Shown here: positions 46,864-54,350 of the stretch, one piece after another | Layout of the letters: each line of letters begins with the position of its first letter | How positions within the stretch are numbered: the first letter of the stretch is position 1 | Origin: CAVTWJ01 sp963849485 | GTDB lineage: Bacteria; Oederibacteriota; Muellerivitia; Muellerivitales; Muellerivitaceae | Assembly: GCA_963849485.1 (NCBI GenBank) | Contig: CAWKIF010000162.1 | Location: 1 to 64,000, forward strand | Length of the DNA: 64,000 bases | Reading direction: 5' to 3' | Notes under the pieces: generated by a model | Database searches by the model: none | Told to the model about the DNA's origin: nothing | The model's input: only the letters and a program-made list of their open reading frames with translations | Position numbers and translations under genes: made by a program

Positions 46864-47922
46864 TTAAACTCGATTTCCGATGTTGTCGTCCAACTCCTTT
46901 TCAGGAACAATAATATTTCCTGGCTCGGGTTGTTCGCCAACAATAGGTTGTTTTTCTTCCAAGTCATTTCCTACTGGGGCATTGAGTTGAACCAACTCGT
47001 CTTTCGCAACCTGGGCTGGTTCAGGAATTATATTCTTGGGTTCGGACTTAACCTTAGGAACAATCACCACTTTTCGCCGAAGACCTTCCCCGCGGCTTTC
47101 AGTAGTGACATGTTCATGATCTTTCAAGGTCAGATGTACAACCCGCCGATCCTTGGAACTCATAGGCCTTAAGGGTACCTCAACACCAGTTTCTTTTGCT
47201 TTTTGAGCGAGACTCATGGCCATTTCCTTCAACTTATCCTTTTGCCTTTCCAAATAGCTTTCCACATCCACGATAACGAGGGTACGCTCATCCCCCGTCA
47301 ATCGCTGAACCATCTTGTTGACTAGGTATTGCATGGCTTCTAAGGTATGCCCATGTCGGCCGATAAGCGTTCCGCCCGAAGGCCCCAGGATGTTCAAAAC
47401 CGTATTCCCATCCGAATCCTTCAAGACTTTCACCGTATCTGGCAAACTCATCCCCTTTAATAACTGGGCCAAACATGCCTCTGCGTAAGAGGGAATAGCG
47501 GGCGCTTTTAAGGCGATTCGAATCTTTGCGGGTTTAGACCCTATCCCTAAAAAGCCTTTCGCTCCCTCATCCACCGTTTCGGATTTTAAATCATTAACTT
47601 GAATTCCAAAACGTTTGGAGGCTTCTTGTAAGGCAACCTCCGCTGTCTTCCCTTCCACTTCCAACCATGCTCCATTTGAACGGTGGGAAACATTTCGCTC
47701 CCCCTGAAGCTCGGATCGTTCAAAACGGTTCGGCCGATTGGCTCCGTAGGGAGGCCGGTTGCTTGAATGACGGGAAGGACCACTAGCAGGACGACGATCG
47801 GGACGGGCTGGTTGGCGATCCGACCGGGGATGAGGGCCCCGGTTTTCCCTGGGATGAGGACCGCCAGAGCTTGGCCTCGAAGAGCCGGGTTTTCCTGACT
47901 GCTGATTCGAATAATTTCTCAT
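46864..47922 (-). CDS. jag: Jag/KhpB-like RNA-binding protein with basic N-terminus
   Basis: 352 residues from ATG 47922. The C-terminal half has Jag_N, KH (LNILGPSGGTLIGRHGHTLEAMQYLVNKMVQ) and R3H (RRVVHLTLKDHEHVTTESRGEGLRRKVVI) domains, the RNA-binding set of KhpB. The first ~95 residues are an uncommon low-complexity tract rich in Arg, Pro, Gly, Ser and Asn (RENRGPHPRSDRQPARPD), typical of disordered nucleic-acid binding regions. Located between yidC (stop 5 nt upstream) and mnmE, as in many genomes. Confidence 0.88.
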   Translation of the reverse strand: MRNYSNQQSGKPGSSRPSSGGPHPRENRGPHPRSDRQPARPDRRPASGPSRHSSNRPPYGANRPNRFERSELQGERNVSHRSNGAWLEVEGKTAEVALQEASKRFGIQVNDLKSETVDEGAKGFLGIGSKPAKIRIALKAPAIPSYAEACLAQLLKGMSLPDTVKVLKDSDGNTVLNILGPSGGTLIGRHGHTLEAMQYLVNKMVQRLTGDERTLVIVDVESYLERQKDKLKEMAMSLAQKAKETGVEVPLRPMSSKDRRVVHLTLKDHEHVTTESRGEGLRRKVVIVPKVKSEPKNIIPEPAQVAKDELVQLNAPVGNDLEEKQPIVGEQPEPGNIIVPEKELDDNIGNRV

Positions 47923-47926
47923 ACTC

Positions 47927-49651
47927 TCAAGCCTCAACTTTCTTCATGGCATTTTTAATTTCCAAGTTCACAATCTTTTGCTGAATGATCGATAAGACGT
48001 TCGTAATCATCCAGTACAACAGGAGTCCTGAAGGCCATTGCAAGGAAATAATGGTCAGGAACACCGGAAAAAACCACATCATGAATTTCTGTTGGCCGGT
48101 CGCCATATTGGCGGACTGGCCCGACACCCTCTGCTGGACGATCATAGATACGCCCATAAGAAGGGGTAATACAAGGTACGGATCCTTCAGCGTCAAATCG
48201 GTAAGCCAAAGAAAGTGGGCTCCCCGCAACTCGATACAATGACCCAAAGTAGCATAGAGGGCAAAAAACACAGGCATTTGGAAAAGTAGTGGCAGGCATC
48301 CCCCCAAAGGATTGATGCCGGCCTGCTGGTATAGCTTCATGGTTTCTTCCTGCTGTTTTTGCTTATCGTCAGGATACTTCCGCTTCAACGCCTCCAGTTT
48401 GGGCTGGATTTCTTTCATCTTTTTCTGGGTGAGGTTCATGTTTTTGTAACTGGAATGGGTCGGAAACCATAGCACGACCTTGATCAAAACCGAGAGCAAG
48501 AGAATGGCCAATCCCCAGTTGTGCGAAAAAGCAAAAAACCATTTTAAAAGTCCAAGCATATAAACACTGATGAAGCCGAACATCCCAAAATCCACTACAC
48601 TTTCCAACTGTAGGTGAAGACTCTTTAAGAGCGAATAATCCTGCGGACCGAAAAAAAGCTGTCCTTTTCTTAAGAAAGACTGTCCCTGTTGAAGCGCCTG
48701 GCCCTGGAAAACGAGGAAAGGCCTGGGATTAAAGGAATTGAGGTCTAGAACTGGATTGGGGTTTTCCTCGGAAGTCGGTTTCCAAGCATGGGTATCTCGA
48801 ACCACTCGTACTGAAGCACCTCCTGTGGATGGATCGGGAATAAGAGCAGCCATAAAAAACTGGTTGGCCAAGGCGGTCCACGACACAGGCGAGGGTATTT
48901 CTGAGCTTTCCTGGCTTTTCTTAAGGGTTTCCGAACTGACATGGTCACCCGAAAGTGTAGCCACCCGGTATCCACGAACTCTCGATTGGGTACCGGTTAC
49001 TTCCTCCAGCCCCAAGGTATCCGACCATTGAACGGCGAGAGGAGACGCTGCCAATGCGGAATGCCCCAATTGAGATACCGCCACTTCAAAATCAATTAGA
49101 TAACTCCCGTTTTTAAAATGGAACGTCTTGGTCAATTGGGTCCCGCCCTCATTGAGGGTCGTAAAAGTTAATACAGCCGTCTCACCCGGCTTCAGAAGTT
49201 TCGAAGAAGAATTTCCATCCACGCGATAAACCCTTTGGTCCGAGTCCGGCTCGGCGGCGTAATCGACCTGAAAGGGTTTTGGTCTTCCTGGATCTGAATC
49301 AATTAATTGAATAGGTTTCTGGGTTTGACGGTTCAAATATTTTTTAAGAGCGAAGCCCGTCATCAAGGCGCCTTGGTTAGTGAAGGTGGCAATATATTCA
49401 TCCGTCTCAACTGTCCAGGTGGCTACTGGAACGGGAGACAGTTTAGGGATAGCCGTAAGAGAAGTTGAAGATCGGGTTGAAGAAACTGGAGTGCTCCCAT
49501 GAGCCGTTATTTGGGGAGTAAAGACCATTCCCGGTGTAGCGGTCACTTGAGAAGTTGGAGGCGTGGGAGGGGCAGGCATAAAATAAGTCGACACAAACAG
49601 AATCAACATTGAAAGGACTAGAAACAAAACAAGACGGCCTTGATTTTCCAA
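47927..49651 (-). CDS. yidC: membrane protein insertase YidC
   Basis: About 574 residues; I take TTG 49651, six bases after GGGGG, because the longer frame (from 49711) overlaps yidD. The N-terminal membrane anchor (MENQGRLVLFLVLSMLILFVSTYF) is followed by a large periplasmic P1 domain with a Ser/Thr/Pro linker, then the conserved insertase core with five membrane segments and the KPLTHSSYKNMNLTQKKMKEIQPKL-like loop. It inserts proteins into the inner membrane, alone or with SecYEG. Gram-negative-type P1 supports the diderm assignment. Confidence 0.94.
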   Translation of the reverse strand: MENQGRLVLFLVLSMLILFVSTYFMPAPPTPPTSQVTATPGMVFTPQITAHGSTPVSSTRSSTSLTAIPKLSPVPVATWTVETDEYIATFTNQGALMTGFALKKYLNRQTQKPIQLIDSDPGRPKPFQVDYAAEPDSDQRVYRVDGNSSSKLLKPGETAVLTFTTLNEGGTQLTKTFHFKNGSYLIDFEVAVSQLGHSALAASPLAVQWSDTLGLEEVTGTQSRVRGYRVATLSGDHVSSETLKKSQESSEIPSPVSWTALANQFFMAALIPDPSTGGASVRVVRDTHAWKPTSEENPNPVLDLNSFNPRPFLVFQGQALQQGQSFLRKGQLFFGPQDYSLLKSLHLQLESVVDFGMFGFISVYMLGLLKWFFAFSHNWGLAILLLSVLIKVVLWFPTHSSYKNMNLTQKKMKEIQPKLEALKRKYPDDKQKQQEETMKLYQQAGINPLGGCLPLLFQMPVFFALYATLGHCIELRGAHFLWLTDLTLKDPYLVLPLLMGVSMIVQQRVSGQSANMATGQQKFMMWFFPVFLTIISLQWPSGLLLYWMITNVLSIIQQKIVNLEIKNAMKKVEA

Positions 49652-49668
49652 GGAATACCCCCGGTTTT

Positions 49669-49890
49669 TTATGAAACCGGGTGGAAACCCCCAGATGAGG
49701 CGGGATGGCAACGGCTCAAACGTTTAAAACCCATGACAAAGCCTTTTAAAACACCATATTTTTCAACGGCTTGACGGGTATATTCGGAGCAAGTGGGCGT
49801 AAAACGGCAAGAGGGGGGAAGGTAAGGCGAAACGATCGTTTGATACCCCTTGATGAAAAGTAGAAGCCCTTGCTTCAAAAGTTTGTCCAT
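49669..49890 (-). CDS. yidD: membrane protein insertion efficiency factor YidD
   Basis: 73 residues. The motif SPYLPPSCRFTPTCSEYTRQAVEKYG and SRCHPASSGGFHPV match YidD, a small amphipathic protein that assists YidC-dependent insertion. In the order rnpA-yidD-yidC. Confidence 0.93.
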   Translation of the reverse strand: MDKLLKQGLLLFIKGYQTIVSPYLPPSCRFTPTCSEYTRQAVEKYGVLKGFVMGFKRLSRCHPASSGGFHPVS

Positions 49891-49906
49891 TTCTAATTCC
49901 CTAAAA

Positions 49907-50263
49907 TCATCTCATCCGGGGGAGAAGTCCGGCCTTTTTTGTGAGTTCGAGAAAAGAATGCCTTATCTCTTCGTAGGCCCGGCCCGCACTTCCCCGCCGG
50001 GGTATCAGAATAATCTGGTAACCCCCGCGGAAACGCTCTTTTTCCACCCGATAAATTTCGCGAAGTCGCCTCTTGAGTCGGTTGCGTTGGTTGGCCTTTC
50101 CCAAAGCCCTTCCCAACGAGACGCCGAATTTTCTAAGTTTGGGATCTTCGCTGAATTGCACATAAAGCAAAAAATCTCGATCTTCCCATTTACTGCAACG
50201 CTGGAAAACCGACTTGAAATCCTTTGAGGTTCTAAGCCGCTCCGATTTTTCAAAACGCGGCAT
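49907..50263 (-). CDS. rnpA: ribonuclease P protein component
   Basis: 118 residues. The RNR box ANQRNRLKRRLREI and the RFGVS-type strand (LRKFGVSLGRALGKA) define RnpA, which with RNase P RNA cleaves 5' leaders of pre-tRNA. Followed by yidD after 16 nt and preceded by rpmH (gap 21 nt). Confidence 0.94.
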   Translation of the reverse strand: MPRFEKSERLRTSKDFKSVFQRCSKWEDRDFLLYVQFSEDPKLRKFGVSLGRALGKANQRNRLKRRLREIYRVEKERFRGGYQIILIPRRGSAGRAYEEIRHSFLELTKKAGLLPRMR

Positions 50264-50284
50264 TAAAAACCTTTTTTAAGTCTC

Positions 50285-50422
50285 TTATTGAACGCTGACC
50301 CGCAACCGACCCTTCTTACGGCGCGAGCTTAAAACCCTGCGTCCACCGACAGTCTTCATACGGCTTCGAAAACCGTGTACCTTCTGTCTTTTACGCTTAT
50401 TCGGTTGAAAAGTTCTCTTCAT
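50285..50422 (-). CDS. rpmH: 50S ribosomal protein L34
   Basis: 45 residues, too short for standard filters but unmistakable: MKRTFQPNKRKRQKVHGFR, then SRMKTVGGRRVLSSRRKKGR. First gene of the rpmH-rnpA-yidD-yidC-jag unit. ATG start; upstream lies the promoter at 50519-50548. Confidence 0.97.
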   Translation of the reverse strand: MKRTFQPNKRKRQKVHGFRSRMKTVGGRRVLSSRRKKGRLRVSVQ

Positions 50423-50518
50423 TTAAAGTTATTTTCCTTTACGTATTGGCCCAGGCCTTCTAAAACGAAAAGGCTTGTTGGGGCCGAGGCTCTTCATCTG
50501 TCCTGGGAAAAGTGAGCT

Positions 50519-50548
50519 ATATTATCTTAGGTATTCCAAAACCGTCAA
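50519..50548 (-). promoter_or_regulatory. sigma-70-type promoter for rpmH
   Basis: On the minus strand TTGACG (50548-50543) and TAATAT (50524-50519) are 18 bp apart, and the transcript would run ~90 nt to rpmH. Predicted from sequence only. Confidence 0.6.
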
Positions 50549-50628
50549 TGAAACCCTCTTATTATTTATTCCTTTCTTTATCTGGTATTCCATTTGGTTT
50601 AATCCACAGCCGGTGGTAAAAAAGAACC

Positions 50629-51165
50629 ATGCCCGCTCAAATTCAACTCATTCTGGGTGGTGCCCGTTCGGGAAAATCTCGATTCGCCCTATCCCAAGGG
50701 GATGAAAAAACTTTCCCTCGGAAAATATTTTTGGCCACTGCTTTACCTTTGGATGAAGAAATGAATTCCCGAATCGTTCGCCACCAAAAGGAACGAAGCC
50801 CAGAATGGATCACCCTCGAAGAACCTTATCTTTTGAGAGAAAAATTAGAGACCAACTCTCAGCCGATGGCTTTAATCATTATTGATTGTGCGACCCTATG
50901 GATTTCCAATCTTCTCTGCGGTGTAGGAGGCCCGGCTCTCTCTCCTCCTCAGGTGGAAGAAGAAATCGATAACTTGATTGAATATTTACCCAATTTATCG
51001 GGAGTTATCAGAATTGTTACCAACGAGGTTGGACTTGGAATCATTCCCGACAATCTTCTCAGCCGCCAGTTTTGCGATCTTCAAGGACGCTTAAATCAGA
51101 AGATGGCATATATTGCCGAGGAAGTTATTTTCATGACCGCAGGCATTTCAAGAAAAATAAAATAA
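50629..51165 (+). CDS. cobU: adenosylcobinamide kinase / guanylyltransferase
   Basis: 178 residues. P-loop GGARSGKSRFA (residues 10-20), the guanylylated His52 in RIVRHQKERSPEW, and the ITLEEP motif and D86 (IIIDCATLW) are all in the expected places. CobU phosphorylates adenosylcobinamide and then attaches GMP, making AdoCbi-GDP for CobS. First gene of the plus-strand cob cluster. Slightly short C-terminus compared with the family norm, but no key part is missing. Confidence 0.95.
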   Translation: MPAQIQLILGGARSGKSRFALSQGDEKTFPRKIFLATALPLDEEMNSRIVRHQKERSPEWITLEEPYLLREKLETNSQPMALIIIDCATLWISNLLCGVGGPALSPPQVEEEIDNLIEYLPNLSGVIRIVTNEVGLGIIPDNLLSRQFCDLQGRLNQKMAYIAEEVIFMTAGISRKIK

Positions 51166-51250
51166 TAAACTCCTTAAATATTGAAAATTGACATGGACAT
51201 GGGAAACTAGTTTTGTGTATATCGTTTTCATCTTGACGTGAAGAGTTATC

Positions 51251-51865
51251 GTGTCTTTTAAAGCCCCATCTTCCATATCCAAACCAAAATGGCTCCAAGG
51301 TTTGCAAACATTAAATCGCCTATGGGAAAGAGGCTTGCTTCCTGAGGACCTTGAAAAACATTATTTTCTTCATTGGTTTGTGGTTTATTCGGGCAATATC
51401 CTAAAAACCGCCCAAGCATTGCAAATTCACCGAAATACCATTCAAGGTCATTTTTTGAGCTTGGGCTTTTCAAGAAAATCAGTCCTTTTAAGGCATCAAT
51501 GGCAGGCCATTAGCCATAAAAATCCAAGATTTTCTTTTGAAAAAAACTTTTTTATTTATTATTCCCGGTTCGGTAAAAAGCCCTTCATGAGTATTAAAGA
51601 AAATAACCGTCTCATTGGGTTATGGCAGACCAAGTTTCCTTATAAAACTCTCGTGGCCCACTATTTACTATGGTCCCAACGGGCAGGGAAATCCAAGGAA
51701 TGGGTAAGAAAAAAGCTTGGTTATTCCTTTCGGCATCGGGCCCGCCTCTTGAGTCAATTGGTCCATTTGAAATGCCGGGATGGCTTCTGGTTATCTCCTT
51801 TAAAACCCATTTCTTTCAACATCCGGTCGGCTCGACCTTCCGTCATCCCCCGATGGAAAAAATAA
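51251..51865 (+). CDS. Fis-type helix-turn-helix protein in the cob cluster
   Basis: 204 residues, GTG start. The segment NILKTAQALQIHRNTIQGHF (about 49-68) fits the Fis-family helix-turn-helix used by NtrC-type and other regulators; the remainder is basic, with a second possible helix pair (KSKEWVRKKLGYSFRHRARL). No receiver, ATPase or sensor domain is seen. It lies between cobU and cobT on the same strand with normal gaps (85 and 80 nt), so it may regulate the cluster or be an unrelated insertion. Function not established. Confidence 0.6.
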   Translation: MSFKAPSSISKPKWLQGLQTLNRLWERGLLPEDLEKHYFLHWFVVYSGNILKTAQALQIHRNTIQGHFLSLGFSRKSVLLRHQWQAISHKNPRFSFEKNFFIYYSRFGKKPFMSIKENNRLIGLWQTKFPYKTLVAHYLLWSQRAGKSKEWVRKKLGYSFRHRARLLSQLVHLKCRDGFWLSPLKPISFNIRSARPSVIPRWKK

Positions 51866-51945
51866 TTTTCTAGCCTCTTTACCCTTCGTTCTTCTGAGAG
51901 ACCTATGATAGAAAGGAACCGTTGTTTTAAGCCAAAGGGGAGCCC

Positions 51946-53052
51946 ATGAACCTGCCAAAGTCGATCTTTTCCATTCCGCCATTAAGCCAAAAATACATCC
52001 ACTTAGCCGAAAAAAGACAGGCCCAACTAACCAAACCCACCGGGAGTTTGGGACGCCTGGAAGAGATCGCGATTAAAGTCGCAGGTATCCAGCAAAAGGA
52101 AATACCTGAGTTAGGAAAGAAGCGGGTGATCCTTTGCGCTGGAGATCACGGCATTACGGCGGAGGGTGTCTCCGCTTTTCCCTCGGCGGTCACTCCCATG
52201 ATGGTCCTGAACTTTCTCAAGGGAGGGGCGGCAATCAACGCCCTAGCAAAGCAAGCAGGTGCTGAAGTTCAAGTCGTGGATGTCGGCGTAGCTTCCGAGC
52301 TTCCCAAATCAAAGGATCTCCTTTCACAAAAAATCGCCCCGGGAACCAGAAATTTCAAGGTAGAACCGGCCATGAGTGAGGACCAATGCGCTCATGCAGT
52401 GCAGTTGGGGTTGAAACTGGCCACCCAAGCCAAGAAAGACCATATTCATTGGGTGGTCTTGGGAGAGATGGGCATTGGGAATACAACTTCCGCTGCGGCC
52501 CTTATGGCTGCGCTCCTTCCATGCGCTGTAGAGGACGTTACCGGGTTCGGAACAGGCATTGACCGAACCCAATGGATGGTCAAGTGTCGGGTGATCCATG
52601 AGGGTTTACAACGCCATCTTCCGGATATCCATAACCCCATGGAAGCCTTGCGTTGCCTGGGGGGATTGGAAATCGCAACACTTGTGGGAGTAGTCTTGGG
52701 TTGCGCAAAAAACCGTATTCCTGTAGTCGTGGATGGCTTCATTACTTCAGCGGCCTTCCTCGTAGCCTACCGCTTAAATACCCGGGTGCTAGATTATGCC
52801 TTTTTCTCTCATCGTTCAGAGGAACCAGGCCATACCAAGTTTTTTGAAATCATTGGAGCAAAACCACTCTTGAACTTAAAAATGCGTTTGGGAGAAGGCT
52901 CCGGTGGGGCCCTGGCCCTGAATATCCTCGAATCCGCATTAAGGGTTCATTCCGAAATGGCCACTTTTGAAAGCGCCAAGGTTCCAACAAAGATAAAGAA
53001 GAAAAATTATCTTCGTTCCCGGGCAGCCAAAAAGAAAAAGACCGAGGATTAA
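51946..53052 (+). CDS. cobT: nicotinate-nucleotide-dimethylbenzimidazole phosphoribosyltransferase
   Basis: 368 residues. Conserved KPTGSLGRLEE, CAGDHGITAEGVSAFP, EMGIGNTTSAAAL and the catalytic E317 in MRLGEGSGGALAL (identical numbering to the Salmonella enzyme) are present. CobT activates the lower ligand base as its alpha-ribosyl phosphate. A Lys-rich tail (last ~20 residues) follows. Works with BluB (DMB) and CobS. Confidence 0.97.
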   Translation: MNLPKSIFSIPPLSQKYIHLAEKRQAQLTKPTGSLGRLEEIAIKVAGIQQKEIPELGKKRVILCAGDHGITAEGVSAFPSAVTPMMVLNFLKGGAAINALAKQAGAEVQVVDVGVASELPKSKDLLSQKIAPGTRNFKVEPAMSEDQCAHAVQLGLKLATQAKKDHIHWVVLGEMGIGNTTSAAALMAALLPCAVEDVTGFGTGIDRTQWMVKCRVIHEGLQRHLPDIHNPMEALRCLGGLEIATLVGVVLGCAKNRIPVVVDGFITSAAFLVAYRLNTRVLDYAFFSHRSEEPGHTKFFEIIGAKPLLNLKMRLGEGSGGALALNILESALRVHSEMATFESAKVPTKIKKKNYLRSRAAKKKKTED

Positions 53053-53104
53053 ACCCGCTTTAAACTAGTTTCCCGAGTTAGTTTTATAAATTGAGGTGAG
53101 AGCG

Positions 53105-53829
53105 ATGAAGCCTTTTTGGGTAGCTCTTTCCACCTTGTCTTGTTTGCCTTTCAGCCAAAAAAAAATCGGGATCCTCGACCTAAAAAGATCACCCGGTTTT
53201 TATCCCTGGTCGGGGCCATTTTAGGCATCTTCTTATCCGTGCTTACTTTACTATCAATGGACCTTTCCTTAAAAGCCTTGTTGATCCTCAGTCTTTGGGT
53301 TCTCCTGACCCTCGCATTTCACCTGGACGGTCTGGCGGATTGCCTTGACGGCTGGTTTGGAGGAAACTCACCCAGAGACCGTCTTCGGATCATGAAAAGC
53401 CCGTCTCTTGGAACCTATGGGATAACGGGGATCATTCTGGTTCTTTTATCGAAATACATCTTGTTAAACCATCTTTTAGTTCAACCTCAAGCTTGGAAAT
53501 GGCTCATCGCTGTGCCTACCGCCGCACGTTTCTCCGCCACCTTTTCCTGCAAGTGGGGCTCGTCACCCCGTGGATCCAAAGGTTTGGGAAAATCAGTCAT
53601 CGGCATAACAAATACAACTTTATTCATTTCAATTCTTTTAACTCTTTTGGTCCTAATCCCCATCCTTCAATGGCAAGCCTTTACTCTTTTGGGGGTAAGT
53701 CTTTTATCTTCCGTTTCTCTGGTGGCTTTATCCAAACAAAAGATTAGGGGCTTGACCGGCGATGGCCTAGGGGCCACCATAGAACTTTCGGAATTTTTAG
53801 GTCTTTGGTTAAGCGTTCTTCTGCCATGA
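53105..53829 (+). CDS. cobS: adenosylcobinamide-GDP ribazoletransferase CobS, frameshifted in A9
   Basis: About 240 residues. ATG 53105 gives MKPFWVALSTLSCLPFSQK, the usual CobS N-terminus, but the frame changes at the run of nine A (53157-53165); reading eight A joins it to the main frame (KNRDPRPKKITRFLSLVGAILG). The membrane core includes the metal motif FHLDGLADCLDGWFGG, which carries the Asp residues of CDP-alcohol phosphotransferase-like enzymes, and several membrane segments. CobS joins AdoCbi-GDP to alpha-ribazole phosphate in the inner membrane. Either one A is a sequencing error or the homopolymer allows slippage. Confidence 0.88.
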
Positions 53830-54209
53830 CTTTAAAACTGAAAATCCTTCTCCTGGTCGCCCATGGCAGCAGGGAAAAAAGCGCTAACGCGGAATTCAAA
53901 AAACTCGTGGGGAAATACCGTCACCGCCATCCTACTTGGAAAATCAACTACGCTTTTTTGGAATTAGCAGAACCTTCCATCCCAAAAGCCCTGGAATCTC
54001 TGGTGAAAACTGGAAAACCAGAAACCTTACTGGTCCTACCCCTTTTTCTTTTCGCGGCTAGGCACGTGAAAAAACATATCCCCGAAATACTGGATGCCTT
54101 CCAAAAAAAACATCCTCAGTTAAAGATTCAACTGACCCCGCCACTTGGTTCAGACCAAAAACTATTGGATATTCTCGACCAAAGGGCCGGCCACAATACC
54201 CTGCGGTGA
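53826..54209 (+). CDS. CbiX-like small sirohydrochlorin chelatase
   Basis: 127 residues from ATG 53826, overlapping cobS by 4 nt. The LLLVAHGSREKSANAEFKKLV start and the LVLPLFLFAARHVKKHIPEIL segment (metal-binding His in each) match single-domain CbiX, which inserts cobalt or iron into sirohydrochlorin. Its presence in a B12 salvage/assembly cluster without other corrin-ring genes nearby is odd: it may supply sirohydrochlorin-derived cofactors, or it may have another metallation role. A phosphatase (CobC/CobZ) role is possible only by inference. Confidence 0.85.
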   Translation: MTLKLKILLLVAHGSREKSANAEFKKLVGKYRHRHPTWKINYAFLELAEPSIPKALESLVKTGKPETLLVLPLFLFAARHVKKHIPEILDAFQKKHPQLKIQLTPPLGSDQKLLDILDQRAGHNTLR

Positions 54210-54350
54210 CTTTCCCCTCAGGTGATATTTCCTGATTTCAATAATCAATTTCTACCTGCAAATGGAAGGTGGCTGCCGTAGTCCCGGTTGCGAGGAGAGG
54301 CACGACCGGGGCCAGGAGCCAAACGGGAAGAAAGAGAAATCTTACGGCGA

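Noticed and set aside
53826..54209. Alpha-ribazole phosphatase (CobC) identity for the gene after cobS
   Set aside because: Sequence motifs (VAHGS, RHVKKHIPE) match CbiX and not the histidine phosphatase signature of CobC.
54210..54350. Third cobalamin-riboswitch-like segment (GGCCAGGAGCC)
   Set aside because: It has a superficial match to the 3' box but lacks the conserved aptamer core and lies between convergent genes.
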